A DNA stretch of 64,000 bases from Rhizobiales bacterium IMCC20636 (GTDB lineage Bacteria > Pseudomonadota > Alphaproteobacteria > Rhizobiales > GCA-2746425): positions 3,627,001-3,691,000 of the forward strand of contig CP018226.1 of NCBI GenBank assembly GCA_016865015.1. Reading direction: 5' to 3'. Below the pieces are notes generated by a model, which saw only the letters and a program-made list of their open reading frames with translations, ran no database searches and was not told where the DNA came from. Positions 17,284-26,819 of the stretch are shown piece by piece. Position numbers and translations under genes: made by a program. How positions within the stretch are numbered: the first letter of the stretch is position 1; each line of letters begins with the position of its first letter.

Positions 17284-18270
17284 ATGGGCCTTCTTGTGAA
17301 TGGCGAGTGGCATGATCAATGGCATGATACCAAATCGACAGGTGGCAAATTTGTTCGAACAGATTCCAAATTCCGCAATTGGGTCACTGCAGATGGTTCA
17401 GCCGGACCTTCTGGCGGCGATGGCTTCAAGGCAGAACCGGGCCGCTATCACCTCTATGTTTCCTATTCCTGCCCCTGGGCGCACAGAACTCTGATTTATC
17501 GCGCCCTGAAGGGATTGGAAGAGATCGTCGATGCTTCGATGGTCCATTGGATGAATGGTGAGAATGGATGGACATTTGACCCGGATGAAGAGGGAATTGT
17601 CGGCGACAAGCTTTATGACAGCGATCTGCTCTACAAGCTCTATTTGAAAGCAGACGCCAGTTTTTCGGGCCGCGTCACGATCCCCGTCTTGTGGGACGCT
17701 CAGCGCGAGACAATCGTCTCAAATGAATCATCTGAAATCATCCGAATGCTGAATTCCGCATTTGATGGTTTGGGAGCAAAATCAGGGGATTTCTATCCCC
17801 GTGAAAAGCGCGATGACATCGACCGGTTGAACGACATCATCTACAACACGGTCAATAATGGCGTCTACAAGGCTGGTTTTACAGTGACTCAGGACGCCTA
17901 TGAAGAGGCCGTTTTTCCCCTGTTTGAAACATTTGACATGCTGGAAGAGCGACTTGCCAATTCGCGCTTTCTGGTCGGAAATCAACCGACAGAAGTGGAT
18001 TGGCGGCTGTTCCCGACACTCTCCAGATTTGACCCGATTTATGTCGGCCACTTCAAATGCAATCTGGCGCGCCTGATCGACTATCCCAATTTGTGGGCCT
18101 ATACGCGCGATCTTCATCAATGGCCGGGCATTGCCGGCACCATCAATCTGGACCACGCAAAACAGCATTATTACATCAGCCAGAAGCGCGTGAATCCAAA
18201 TGGTATCGTCCCGGTTGGGCCCCTGTTGGATTGGTCAGAGCCTCATGGACGTGACAATGTAGGCTCCTGA
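17284..18270 (+). CDS. glutathionyl-hydroquinone reductase (omega/Xi-class GST, YqjG type)
   Basis: The 328-residue protein has the Xi-class GST layout. Catalytic Cys63 lies in SYSCPWAHR within the thioredoxin fold, with VTIPVLWD and the SNESSEIIRML glutathione-binding SES motif after it, then a helical domain with EVDWRLFPTLSRFDPIYVGHFKCN. These enzymes reduce glutathionyl-hydroquinones, releasing hydroquinone and glutathione disulphide. The ATG at 17284 follows CTGGAG by 6 bases; the frame is open upstream but that part is not conserved. It is convergent with znuA, 3 bases apart. Confidence 0.9.
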   Translation: MGLLVNGEWHDQWHDTKSTGGKFVRTDSKFRNWVTADGSAGPSGGDGFKAEPGRYHLYVSYSCPWAHRTLIYRALKGLEEIVDASMVHWMNGENGWTFDPDEEGIVGDKLYDSDLLYKLYLKADASFSGRVTIPVLWDAQRETIVSNESSEIIRMLNSAFDGLGAKSGDFYPREKRDDIDRLNDIIYNTVNNGVYKAGFTVTQDAYEEAVFPLFETFDMLEERLANSRFLVGNQPTEVDWRLFPTLSRFDPIYVGHFKCNLARLIDYPNLWAYTRDLHQWPGIAGTINLDHAKQHYYISQKRVNPNGIVPVGPLLDWSEPHGRDNVGS

Positions 18271-18273
18271 CTA

Positions 18274-19245
18274 TCAGGACGGCCCGGCAAGACACTCACG
18301 GAAACTGACGGCCATATTTCTGATGAGTTGGGCGTACAGATCCGAACCCTTTTCCAATTGAGATCCCAACGGATCGAGAACCCCTGACCGGGCGCTGGTG
18401 CCTTCACGTACGACATCAATGATTCGGCTCTGGAACTGCGGTTCGGAAAAGACACAGGCCGCGTCCAGTTGGTTCAGCTTTCGTTTGATCTGGGACAGTC
18501 GCGCGGCACCCGGCATGGTTTCCGGATTGATGGTCAGTGAGCCAGCGGCCTGTAGACCGAAGCGGTTTTCAAAATAGTGGTAGCCATCATGAAACACCAC
18601 AAATGGGCGATCACGAACCGGCTCCAGAAGCACATTCACCTCTGCGTTGAGCTGCTCCAATTGGCGTTGCATTGCTTCGGCATTGGCTGCGTATTGTTGC
18701 GCATGGTCCGGATCGAAATCTGACAGAACGGCAGCGATATGCGTGACGAGTATTCCGGCATTCACCGGATCAAGCCAGATATGGGGATCAAACGCCTCAT
18801 GATCAGCATCATGGGCGTCTTCATGCTCCTCGTGATCATCATGCTCTTCGTGGGCATCAAAGGTGCCACCTTCGCGAAAGGGCAATCGTGTAAGGCCAGG
18901 CACATCCTCCAATGCAACGATGCGAGCCTTCTCGCCAAGGGTTTCCAAGGGCTTTTCGAGGAACACTTCCAGGCCCTCTCCCACCCAAAATACAATATCA
19001 GCCTCCTGAAGACTGCGCGCCTGAGATGGCTTCAGACTGTAAGTATGTGGTGAGGACGCGCCATCCAGCAGCAAGTCCGCCTCACCGACACCAGACAAGA
19101 CACCCGATACAAGGGAATGGACCGGCTTGATGGATGTCATTATTTGCATGTTGTGGTCTTGAGCATGGCTGGCTGATGGGGCAGAGCCAAAACCAAAAAA
19201 AATGCCTGGCAACAGAACCAGTGTCAGAAAACGTGCAGAATGCAT
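18274..19245 (-). CDS. znuA: zinc ABC transporter substrate-binding protein ZnuA
   Basis: The 323-residue periplasmic protein has a signal peptide ending near SHA-QDH. It has the cluster A-I metal-binding layout: IKPVHSLVSGV, the metal-ligand His in SSPHTYSLKPSQA, a His/Asp/Glu-rich loop (residues about 130-150, HEEHDDHEEHEDAHDADHE), FDPHIWLDP and FHDGYHYFENRF. The His-rich loop is typical of ZnuA and favours zinc over manganese. No znuB, znuC or zur gene is beside it; the permease and ATPase must be elsewhere or lost. A possible Zur box lies just upstream. Confidence 0.92.
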   Translation of the reverse strand: MHSARFLTLVLLPGIFFGFGSAPSASHAQDHNMQIMTSIKPVHSLVSGVLSGVGEADLLLDGASSPHTYSLKPSQARSLQEADIVFWVGEGLEVFLEKPLETLGEKARIVALEDVPGLTRLPFREGGTFDAHEEHDDHEEHEDAHDADHEAFDPHIWLDPVNAGILVTHIAAVLSDFDPDHAQQYAANAEAMQRQLEQLNAEVNVLLEPVRDRPFVVFHDGYHYFENRFGLQAAGSLTINPETMPGAARLSQIKRKLNQLDAACVFSEPQFQSRIIDVVREGTSARSGVLDPLGSQLEKGSDLYAQLIRNMAVSFRECLAGPS

Positions 19246-19261
19246 GGGAAATCTCGATTTA

Positions 19262-19278
19262 ATGTTATAAAGTTACAT
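19262..19278 (-). promoter_or_regulatory. possible Zur operator upstream of znuA
   Basis: The 17-base AT-rich imperfect palindrome ATGTTATAAAGTTACAT lies 17 bases before the znuA start. Five of the six outermost base pairs are symmetric, and it resembles the alphaproteobacterial Zur consensus of ATGTTATA/TATAACAT half-sites. Position and gene fit zinc-dependent repression. The match is incomplete. Confidence 0.45.
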
Positions 19279-19441
19279 ACGGTCTATCCGGAATATTTTG
19301 GTGTGACAAGAGCGTTTTTGGAATTTTGTAAAATAGGGTCAAACATGGTAGTTCGAGCCAAAGATCGGTTTTGAAAATAGCTGTAAATATTGATGCGCGC
19401 CTTGATCGGTCGGGAAAAACCAAGTCAGGAAACATAATCCC

Positions 19442-19876
19442 ATGAAGCTAAAAGTCTATTTGTCCGGTGAAATCCACTCTGATTGGCGTCAGGAAATCAT
19501 GACAGGCGCGGCCGATTTGAATGTAATTTTTTCTGCTCCGGTTACGGACCATGAGGCATCGGATGATTGTGGCGTCACGATCATGGGACCGGAGGACGAG
19601 AAATTCTGGCATGACCACAAGGGTGCAAAACTGAATGCCATACGCACGCGCAAGGGTATTGAAGATGCAGATATTGTTGTTGTGCGCTTCGGCGACAAAT
19701 ACAAGCAATGGAACGCAGCGTTCGACGCTGGCTATGCGGCGGCGCTTGGCAAATCCCTGATCGTGCTTCACGGACCAGATCATCAGCACGCGCTAAAGGA
19801 AGTTGATGCTGCTGCCCTCGCCGTCGCTGAACGACCAGAACAGGTTGTCGAAATCCTGCGCTACGTACTGAGCTAG
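19442..19876 (+). CDS. ytoQ: YtoQ family protein
   Basis: The 144-residue cytoplasmic protein matches the YtoQ family, related to nucleoside 2-deoxyribosyltransferases. It shows the N-terminal VYLSGEIHSDWR, then FSAPVTDHEASDDCG, DADIVVVRFGDKYKQWNAAFDAGYAAALGKSLIVLH, with the conserved W-N-x-A-F-D-A-G-Y. No biochemical function is established for the family. An AGGAAA ribosome site precedes the ATG. It is convergent with the mannitol dehydrogenase gene, 13 bases apart. Confidence 0.88.
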   Translation: MKLKVYLSGEIHSDWRQEIMTGAADLNVIFSAPVTDHEASDDCGVTIMGPEDEKFWHDHKGAKLNAIRTRKGIEDADIVVVRFGDKYKQWNAAFDAGYAAALGKSLIVLHGPDHQHALKEVDAAALAVAERPEQVVEILRYVLS

Positions 19877-19889
19877 AAGACTATCCCTG

Positions 19890-21359
19890 TCAGGCCAGAT
19901 AGGCCTGCAGGGTTGCTTTGGTGCCTTTGGACCACAATGAATTCAGCGCCTGTGAAAACGCTGCTGCAAATATTGCGTTTTCACCCAATGGTCCGAAAAT
20001 ATCTGCCATTTCCAGAAACGCCGCCGGGTTATCTTTTGCCCGCAGGGCATGTTCGGTCAGACGTGCTACCTTTTCATCGACAATATCGATTGCATTGCCA
20101 GCATCATCTGTGCCTGCGCAATAGCGGCACCACAGCGCAACTTCCAGCGCCAGTCCGTCGACATTTTTCCCAGCGGCCAGCCGTTCCATGATGGTTGGTA
20201 GAATGAATTTGGGCTGCCGGTTGGAACCGTCAAGACACAGCCGTGGAATCGTATCGCCAACTGCCGTGTTCGAAAAACGTTCACGGACTTTCGCCAGATA
20301 CACCATGAAATCGACACCCGGCACAGAAGGCACGGTTGGAATGATTTCCGAGGTTTCCAGCTTGGCCAGAAAGCCGTCGACCAGAGGATCTGCCATTGCG
20401 TCATGAACGAAGTGATGTCCCATCAAGGCGGAGGGATAAGCAATCGCAGCGTGACCGCCATTTAGAATGCGCAGTTTCATCAACTCATAGGGTGCAACTT
20501 CTGACACAAACTGCACACCAACCTTTTCCAGTGCAGGCCGGCCGTTTGGAAACTTGTCCTCCATGACCCATTGGCGGAATGGCTCGCAGGCAACGGGCGC
20601 GGCATCAATAATGCCAAACTGCTCTTTCACCATCAGGCGCTCGCGATCCGAAGTCGCAGGCGTGATGCAGTCGACCATGCTGTTTGGAAAGGAGACATTG
20701 CCCTCAATCCACCCATGCAGTTGTGGCGACAAGTCCATTGCGAGTCCCAGAACAGCCTGGCGCGCAATAACGCCATTTTCCGGCAAATTATCGCAGGACA
20801 TCACGGTGAAGGGCGCAACACCATTGTCCCGCCGCTTCTGAATGGCTGCAATGAGTACGCCAAACACGGTTTCCGGCGCCTCAGGATGCTGCACATCATG
20901 AACAATTTCAGGGTGGTTGTGATCGAAACCGCCCGTGCGCTCATCGAGAAAATATCCGCCTTCGGTGATGGTCAGGGAGATAATGCGAATCTCGGGAGAA
21001 GACAGTCTTTCAATCACTGCCTGGCGGTCGATATCGACAAAGTCGATCATCGAACCACAGACTTTGGCGGTAAAGCCATTCGGATCCAACTCAACGACAG
21101 TTGTCAGCCAGTCCTGTTGCTGAAGTCTCTCACGCATGGCCACATCATAGGGTTTGATGCCAGCGCCAACCAGTGCCCAGTCATGATCTTCACCCAATGA
21201 AAACAGTTCATGAAGATAAACCGCCTGATGCGCCCGATGAAAATTTCCCACACCGATATGAAGAATGCCCGCTTTGAGTGCGCTGCGATCATACGTTGGC
21301 ACGGCCACATTCTCTGGCAAGCTTTGCAGAGCAGATTCGTTCAATTTTATAGGTGTCAT
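19890..21359 (-). CDS. mtlK: mannitol 2-dehydrogenase family protein
   Basis: This 489-residue long-chain polyol dehydrogenase oxidises D-mannitol (or D-arabinitol/sorbitol-type polyols) to the ketose with NAD. The NAD-binding start ILHIGVGNFHRAHQAVYLHEL, the catalytic KLRILNGGHAAIAYPSAL with its Lys, and the C-terminal helical domain are all visible. Length matches the family (480-495). It is the last gene of the polyol operon, 148 bases after smoK, with a hairpin in the gap. The ATG at 21359 follows GGATGAG; a TTG one codon upstream also opens the frame. Confidence 0.92.
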   Translation of the reverse strand: MTPIKLNESALQSLPENVAVPTYDRSALKAGILHIGVGNFHRAHQAVYLHELFSLGEDHDWALVGAGIKPYDVAMRERLQQQDWLTTVVELDPNGFTAKVCGSMIDFVDIDRQAVIERLSSPEIRIISLTITEGGYFLDERTGGFDHNHPEIVHDVQHPEAPETVFGVLIAAIQKRRDNGVAPFTVMSCDNLPENGVIARQAVLGLAMDLSPQLHGWIEGNVSFPNSMVDCITPATSDRERLMVKEQFGIIDAAPVACEPFRQWVMEDKFPNGRPALEKVGVQFVSEVAPYELMKLRILNGGHAAIAYPSALMGHHFVHDAMADPLVDGFLAKLETSEIIPTVPSVPGVDFMVYLAKVRERFSNTAVGDTIPRLCLDGSNRQPKFILPTIMERLAAGKNVDGLALEVALWCRYCAGTDDAGNAIDIVDEKVARLTEHALRAKDNPAAFLEMADIFGPLGENAIFAAAFSQALNSLWSKGTKATLQAYLA

Positions 21360-21383
21360 CAACTCATCCAGTTTTCACGAGCG

Positions 21384-21435
21384 GTGTTGTGGGTCTGTGC
21401 ACCCCAAGAGGCAAAGTGAGGCAGGGCCACAACAC
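21384..21435 (-). other. hairpin in the smoK-mtlK gap
   Basis: A perfect 9-bp inverted repeat (21384-21392, GTGTTGTGG, with 21427-21435) with a 34-base loop lies between the two genes. No T-run follows, so a transcript-processing or stability element is likelier than a terminator. Confidence 0.45.
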
Positions 21436-21507
21436 GTTAACTTCTGTCGAAACCAGCACAATTCTCATGCGATAGAACCAGTCTCTGCCACACTTTGGCT
21501 AGTCAGT

Positions 21508-22509
21508 TCAACGAACCGCCAAACCATCCTTGTCGAAGCTGTGAAGGCGATCCATATCCGGCGTCAGGTAAACATCGTCACCATGATGCAGATCGACATC
21601 GCCTGCAGCACGCACGGTCAACATTTCCATACCCTCGACATGCACACGCAGGAACGTGTCGGAGCCAAGGTGTTCCGACACCCCGACCTTGCCTTTCCAG
21701 GTGCCCTGCTCTTTCGAAATATGTGTGTGCTCAGGCCGGAACCCGATTGTGTGCGCACCCAGTTTTTCAGCTTCAGATCCAGAGATGATATTCATTTTAG
21801 GTGAGCCGATGAAGCCTGCCACAAAGACATTTGCGGGGCTGTGATAGAGCTCCATGGGAGACCCGACCTGCTCGATGTTACCGGCTTGAAGCACCACAAT
21901 CTTGTCCGCCATTGTCATGGCCTCAACCTGATCGTGGGTCACATAGATCATGGTGGTCTTCAGGCTTTGATGCAGCTCTGTAATTTCCAGACGCATGTTG
22001 ACGCGCAGTGCAGCATCCAGATTTGACAGTGGCTCATCGAACAGGAATGCTTCCGGCTCTCGCACAATTGCACGGCCAATGGCCACACGCTGACGCTGCC
22101 CACCAGACAATTGGCCAGGCCGACGATCGATATAGTCGGAAAGGTTCAGGACTTTTGCCGCACCATCAACCTTGGCTGCGATTTCTGCAGGATCAAGACC
22201 GGCCATTTTCAGCGGGAACGCGATATTCTTGCGCACGGACATGTGCGGATAAAGCGCGTAAGACTGGAACACCATCGCCAGTTTGCGTTTCGCAGGCGGC
22301 AAAGCAGTGGCGTCATTCCCATCAATCTCAATCAGACCGCTGGTGACGTCTTCCAGACCGGCAATCAGCCGAAGCAAGGTTGACTTGCCACATCCTGACG
22401 GACCAACGAAAACAACAAATTCACCATCTTTGATGCTGAGGTCCAGTGGCGGAATAACAACGGTATCGCCAAAGTGTTTCGTGACTTGTTTAAGTGTAAT
22501 ATTTCCCAT
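21508..22509 (-). CDS. smoK: polyol ABC transporter ATPase (MalK/SmoK type)
   Basis: The 333-residue sugar-transport ATPase has Walker [18 protein letters not shown], signature [16 protein letters not shown], Walker [13 protein letters not shown] and switch [19 protein letters not shown]. It has the C-terminal TOBE/regulatory region of the MalK-UgpC-SmoK group ([10 protein letters not shown]). The ATG follows GAGGAATT. It lies directly downstream of the permease genes and upstream of mannitol dehydrogenase, so mannitol or sorbitol is the likely cargo. Confidence 0.92.
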   Translation of the reverse strand: MGNITLKQVTKHFGDTVVIPPLDLSIKDGEFVVFVGPSGCGKSTLLRLIAGLEDVTSGLIEIDGNDATALPPAKRKLAMVFQSYALYPHMSVRKNIAFPLKMAGLDPAEIAAKVDGAAKVLNLSDYIDRRPGQLSGGQRQRVAIGRAIVREPEAFLFDEPLSNLDAALRVNMRLEITELHQSLKTTMIYVTHDQVEAMTMADKIVVLQAGNIEQVGSPMELYHSPANVFVAGFIGSPKMNIISGSEAEKLGAHTIGFRPEHTHISKEQGTWKGKVGVSEHLGSDTFLRVHVEGMEMLTVRAAGDVDLHHGDDVYLTPDMDRLHSFDKDGLAVR

Positions 22510-22530
22510 GATCGAATTCCTCTCCGAACC

Positions 22531-23362
22531 CTATTTCACTGCGCCGAATGTCAGACCACGTACCAGTTGCTTCTGGCTGAACCAGCCCAGAACAACAATT
22601 GGTGCGATTGCCATGGTCGATGCGGCAGACAATTTGGCGTAGAACAAACCCTCAGGGCTTGAGTAACTTGCGATGAAAGCTGTCAATGGTGCAGCTTTGG
22701 CGGCTGTCAGATTGAGTGTCCAGAACGCTTCGTTCCACGCCAGAATGACGTTGAGCAACAGCGTGGATGCAATGCCTGGTACGGCCATAGGTGTCAGAAC
22801 GTAGATCACTTCCGACCACAAGGTGGCACCATCCATACGGGCAGCTTCCAGAATTTCACCCGGAATTTCCTTGAAGTATGTGTAGAGCATCCAGACGATG
22901 ATCGGCAGATTGATCAGGGTCAGAACGATGACCAGAGCAAACCGCGTATCCAGCAGGCCCGTATCCCGGAAGATCAGATAGATCGGGATCAGCACACCGA
23001 CAGGTGGCAGCATCTTTGTAGAGAGCATCCACATCAAGATATCCTTGGTGCGTTTGCCAGGCACAAAGGCCATCGACCAGGCAGCCGGGATCGCAATAAG
23101 AAGCCCGAGAATGGTCGATCCCAAAGAGATGATGACCGAGTTCATGAAGTGCAGCGGATAGTTCGACCTTGACTGGACCTCTGTATAATTTTCCGTGGTC
23201 CACTCAAAGAACAGGAATGAGGGGGGCGATGCAATCGCCTTCCGCTTCGGTCTTGAAACTCGTCAGAAACGTCCACAGGATCGGGAAGAAAATCGCAATA
23301 CCGATTGTCCATGCGACCAGCGTGAAGACCAGTTTACGTTGGTTGGTAACAGCACGTGCCAT
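22531..23362 (-). pseudogene. smoG: polyol ABC transporter permease SmoG, frameshifted
   Basis: The second sugar permease (MalG family) is split by one extra base. From the ATG at 23362 the frame reads MARAVTNQRKLVFTLVAW, FFPILWTFLTSFKTEAE, then shifts. After removing one of the two adjacent C residues at 23238-23239 it continues AIASPPSFLFFEWTTENY into the downstream frame (MNSVIISLGSTIL from 23145), through the EAA loop EAARMDGATLWSEVIYVLTPMAVPGIA to the stop. The repaired protein is 276 residues, normal for the family. The rest of the operon is intact, so a sequencing or assembly error is as likely as a real mutation. Confidence 0.85.
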
Positions 23363-23366
23363 AGTC

Positions 23367-24239
23367 TCAAGCCTCCAGATTTTTCCCGATCATCCGCATC
23401 AGGAAGATCGCAACAATGTTTGCCAGGATGACTGCAATGATACCGCCTGCGGAACCACCACCGACATCGAATTGCAGAAGAGACTGGGCGTAAACCAGAT
23501 AGGTGATGTTGGTTGAGGCCGTACCCGGTCCACCATTGGTCGTCACCAGAATTTCGGCGAAGACTGACAGCAGGAATATCGTTTGGATAAGAATGACCAC
23601 CGTGATCGCCCGCGACAGATGCGGCAGGACGATATAGTAGAAGCGGCTCCATTTGCTGGCACCGTCCATTTCGGAGGCTTCAAGCTGTTCCTGGTCCAGT
23701 GACTGCATGGCGGTCAGCAAGATGAGTGTTGCAAATGGCAGCCATTGCCACGACACGATCAGGATGATCGACGCCAAAGGCGCGTGACTGAGAAACTCGA
23801 ACGGTTGCAACCCCAGCGCCTTGGCGGCATGGGCGAACAGGCCGTTGACCGGATCCATGAACATATTCTTCCACACCAGAGCCGAAACTGTTGGCATGAC
23901 GAAGAAGGGTGCAATCACGAGGATTCGAACAATCCCCTGCCCCCACATTGGCTGATCCAGAAGGATTGCAAGCGCAATGCCGAGAATAACGGTGATGAGC
24001 AGCACGCCAACGACAAGAATGATTGTGTTTGTAAAGGCGGCAACAAAAGCCGGATCTGTCAGAAAGTAGGTGTAGTTGTCCCATCCGGTGAAGGTCTCTT
24101 CGCCGGGCGAGAGCAGACTGTAACGCAGGAATGAGAAGTAGATCGTCATTGCGAGCGGTACGATCATCCAGGCCAGCAGCAATACAACGGCTGGTGAAAT
24201 CATGAAACGCGCAGCAGTCTTGGAATGTGCGGTAGCCAT
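23367..24239 (-). CDS. smoF: polyol ABC transporter permease SmoF
   Basis: The 290-residue MalF-type permease has six predicted helices and the EAA loop EASEMDGASKWSRFYYIVLPHLSRAITVVIL near residues 190-220. The N-terminus (MATAHSKTAARFMISPAVVLLLAWMIVPLAMTIYFS) and the FTGWDNY segment match SmoF/MtlF proteins. The ATG at 24239 follows a GGGGGGAA ribosome site. It is intact and lies 4 bases upstream of smoG. Confidence 0.92.
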   Translation of the reverse strand: MATAHSKTAARFMISPAVVLLLAWMIVPLAMTIYFSFLRYSLLSPGEETFTGWDNYTYFLTDPAFVAAFTNTIILVVGVLLITVILGIALAILLDQPMWGQGIVRILVIAPFFVMPTVSALVWKNMFMDPVNGLFAHAAKALGLQPFEFLSHAPLASIILIVSWQWLPFATLILLTAMQSLDQEQLEASEMDGASKWSRFYYIVLPHLSRAITVVILIQTIFLLSVFAEILVTTNGGPGTASTNITYLVYAQSLLQFDVGGGSAGGIIAVILANIVAIFLMRMIGKNLEA

Positions 24240-24350
24240 GCCAATTCCCCCCTTATGTCAGATTCAATAGTATCACTTATCGCAGATCAGACCGGCGGCA
24301 TCGAGGATGTCGGAGGCTGTTGGGTAAAACGAGCCCAGAAGTAAAGTGGG

Positions 24351-24377
24351 CGGGACCGAACGTAAAGACCGGTCCCG
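24351..24377 (-). other. hairpin between smoE and smoF
   Basis: An 8-bp GC-rich inverted repeat (24351-24358 with 24370-24377) with an 11-base loop lies just after the smoE stop, without a T-run. Such hairpins after binding-protein genes stabilise the upstream message, giving more binding protein than permease. Confidence 0.55.
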
Positions 24378-24392
24378 CGGGAGAGAGTATGA

Positions 24393-25703
24393 TTACTTGA
24401 TGTAACCGGACCTCTTCATTTCACGCTCAGTGAGATTCTGAGCGTTCTGCAGAGCTTCTTCGACTGATATTGATCCAGCCAGAGCAGCGGAGAATTGCTG
24501 TCCGGTAGATGTCGCGATGCCCTGGAATTCAGGAATAGCAACGAACTGGACGCCAACATATGGAACCGGATCGATTGTCGGGTTCTGCGGATCGGCAGAG
24601 TTGATGCTTTCGAGTGTCATTTTTGCAAATGGCACCTTTGCATATTCCGGGTTCTCATACAGTGAAGTACGCGTGCCAGGAGGAACATTTGCCCAGCCTT
24701 CATTGGCAGCTACAAGTTCCAGATACTCTTTGGATGTGGCCCAGGCGACGAATTTCTTCGCAGCGTCAGCTTTTTCCGTACCTGCAGGAATGGCCAATGA
24801 CCAAGCCCAAAGCCAGTTACCGCGTTTGCCAAGACCTGTATCTGGTGCAAGAGCGAAACCGACCTGATCAGCAACCTGGCTGTCATTCGGGTTTGTCACG
24901 AAGGATGCAGCAACGGTTGCATCAATCCACATGCCACATTTTCCAGTCTGGAAGAGGGACAGGTTTTCATTGAAGCCGTTGTTGGATGCACCTGGAGGGC
25001 CCGCATCGTTCAGAAGGTTCACATAGAAGTTCAGAGTTTCTGTCCATGCTTCGCCAGTGAACTGTGGGTTCCAATCCATATCGAACCATTTGGCACCGAA
25101 GGAATTGGCCATGGCTGTCAGGAAAGCCATGTTCTCGCCCCAACCGGCTTTACCGCGGAAACAAGCACCGTAGATTTCGTTGTCCTTGTCAGTCATTGCG
25201 CGCGCAGCTTCGCCAATGAATTCCCAAGTTGGTGCTTCCGGCATCGTCAGACCGGCTTTTTCCATCAGGTCCTTGCGATACATGACCATGGAGCTCTCAC
25301 CATAGAATGGCGCTGCATAAAGCTCGCCATCAACAGTCAGGCCGCCACGGATCGCTGGCAGAATATCATCAACGTCGTAGGACGCAGGCAGATCGTTCAG
25401 AGAAACCAGCCAACCTTTGCTGCCCCAGATGGGAACTTCATAAGTGCCGATGGTCATGACATCGTATTGTCCACCTTTGGTGGCGACGTCAGTGGTGACA
25501 CGCTGGCGCAGAATGTTTTCTTCCAGTGTCACCCACTCAAGTTCAATGTCAGGATTTTGAGCGGTGAATTCACCGGCCAATTTTTGCATCCGGATCATGT
25601 CACCGTTGTTCACGGTTGCGATTGTGATCGTCTCGGCCAGAGCCGGGGACGCCAACAACGCAAGCGCGGAAACGCCCAACAAGGCGCGTGTAAAAAGTTT
25701 CAT
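24393..25703 (-). CDS. smoE: polyol-binding periplasmic protein SmoE
   Basis: The 436-residue extracytoplasmic binding protein has a clear signal peptide (MKLFTRALLGVSALALLASPALA-ETI). It belongs to the family 1 sugar-binding proteins and resembles SmoE/MtlE. Typical segments are YDVMTIGTYEVPIWGSKGWLVSLND, YAAPFYGESSMVMYRKDL and GTEKADAAKKFVAWATSKEY. The ATG at 25703 follows GGGAGGA and starts the signal peptide; the open frame to 25808 is not conserved. It precedes smoF, with a stabilising hairpin in between. Confidence 0.92.
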   Translation of the reverse strand: MKLFTRALLGVSALALLASPALAETITIATVNNGDMIRMQKLAGEFTAQNPDIELEWVTLEENILRQRVTTDVATKGGQYDVMTIGTYEVPIWGSKGWLVSLNDLPASYDVDDILPAIRGGLTVDGELYAAPFYGESSMVMYRKDLMEKAGLTMPEAPTWEFIGEAARAMTDKDNEIYGACFRGKAGWGENMAFLTAMANSFGAKWFDMDWNPQFTGEAWTETLNFYVNLLNDAGPPGASNNGFNENLSLFQTGKCGMWIDATVAASFVTNPNDSQVADQVGFALAPDTGLGKRGNWLWAWSLAIPAGTEKADAAKKFVAWATSKEYLELVAANEGWANVPPGTRTSLYENPEYAKVPFAKMTLESINSADPQNPTIDPVPYVGVQFVAIPEFQGIATSTGQQFSAALAGSISVEEALQNAQNLTEREMKRSGYIK

Positions 25704-25862
25704 AAGGTCCTCCCAGAACCGCTTGAGCATTTGCTTAGATAGCGGGCAAATATTCAATGATAAGCGGAGCGATGTCAATAGGGTACAAAATATTCCGCAC
25801 AATCGCACGCCTTAAGGTAGCATTAATGGTGGAAATAATGTCCAATGTCCACAAGATTGAGG

Positions 25863-26819
25863 CTATTTGTTGAGGAGCATCTCTGCGGTAGCTTCATTGG
25901 TAATCAATGAATTGATCAATCGTCCGCGCAAGGCAGCCCAGATTGAATCAACCTTGGCTTCACCAACTGCAATGCCAATCACAGGGTGGTCCAGATCAGG
26001 TAAAAGTGGCGCACTCGCCACCCGGTCATTGATAAGGCCGTCTATGAGTTTGCCATCCTTGCCATAGACCCAACTTGTGATTTCACCAATGACACCGACG
26101 CGGTGAAGCGACTTGGCCTCTTCCCTGGTGACAAATCCATCCAGGACAAGCTGTGCATTCTCATTCATCTGCCCAACACCCACAAAGGTCACGTCCGCCT
26201 GACGGGCAAGTTCGAGGATGTTGTGAACCGGTTCCTGACCGTGCAACAGAACTTTTTCCTCATGCGAATTCACAAACACTGGCAGCGGCATCGGGAAATG
26301 CCGTGCGTTGACCCGGTCTGCCATTCGGATGATCACATTATAGGCTGTTGCAGATCCATCAGACATCATGTTTCCCAACAGCGATACAATGCGGTGCTGG
26401 GGACAATCCATCGTGGGCAATTGTTCGACACAAGCCCGCAATGCGCGCCCTGTCCCGATGGCAATTATCTTGGGATGATTCGATTTCAGGTGCCGTTCCA
26501 TTTCAGCAGCACCGGCCTGCGCGATGCCAACCATGGAAGACGGGGCATCAGGATCGGACGGCACGACTGCACATACCAACAGATTGAACCGTTCAGTCAG
26601 CGCGCGTTCCAGTTCCATGCATTTGGCAATGGGATGATCAACACGCACTTTGATCAGCCGCTCACTGACTGCGAGGGAGACCAGCCGTTGTGCTGATTGT
26701 CTTGAAACGCCCAGCTTGCGCGCAATCTCATCCTGCGTGTTTCCGGCAACATAATATAACCATCCTGCCCGCGCTGCCTCATCGAGACGGCTGGCTTCAT
26801 TGTCGGATTTAACGGCCAC
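25863..26819 (-). CDS. SorC-family sugar-binding transcriptional regulator
   Basis: The 318-residue protein has an N-terminal helix-turn-helix (GNTQDEIARKLGVSRQSAQRLVSLA, residues about 28-52) followed by the SorC/DeoR-type sugar-phosphate-sensing domain (IGTGRALRACVEQL, VGVGQMNENAQLVLDGFVT, GIAVGEAKVDSIWAALRG). It probably controls the polyol operon in response to a phosphorylated or free polyol. The GTG at 26819 overlaps the 3' end of the HAD gene and gives the family-like N-terminus; the frame is open further upstream without support. It lies between the HAD gene and smoE, 159 bases upstream of the latter. Confidence 0.87.
   Translation of the reverse strand: MAVKSDNEASRLDEAARAGWLYYVAGNTQDEIARKLGVSRQSAQRLVSLAVSERLIKVRVDHPIAKCMELERALTERFNLLVCAVVPSDPDAPSSMVGIAQAGAAEMERHLKSNHPKIIAIGTGRALRACVEQLPTMDCPQHRIVSLLGNMMSDGSATAYNVIIRMADRVNARHFPMPLPVFVNSHEEKVLLHGQEPVHNILELARQADVTFVGVGQMNENAQLVLDGFVTREEAKSLHRVGVIGEITSWVYGKDGKLIDGLINDRVASAPLLPDLDHPVIGIAVGEAKVDSIWAALRGRLINSLITNEATAEMLLNK

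Noticed and set aside
22856-23203. 115-codon frame within smoG
   Set aside because: It is the out-of-frame reading of permease sequence around the frameshift, not a gene.
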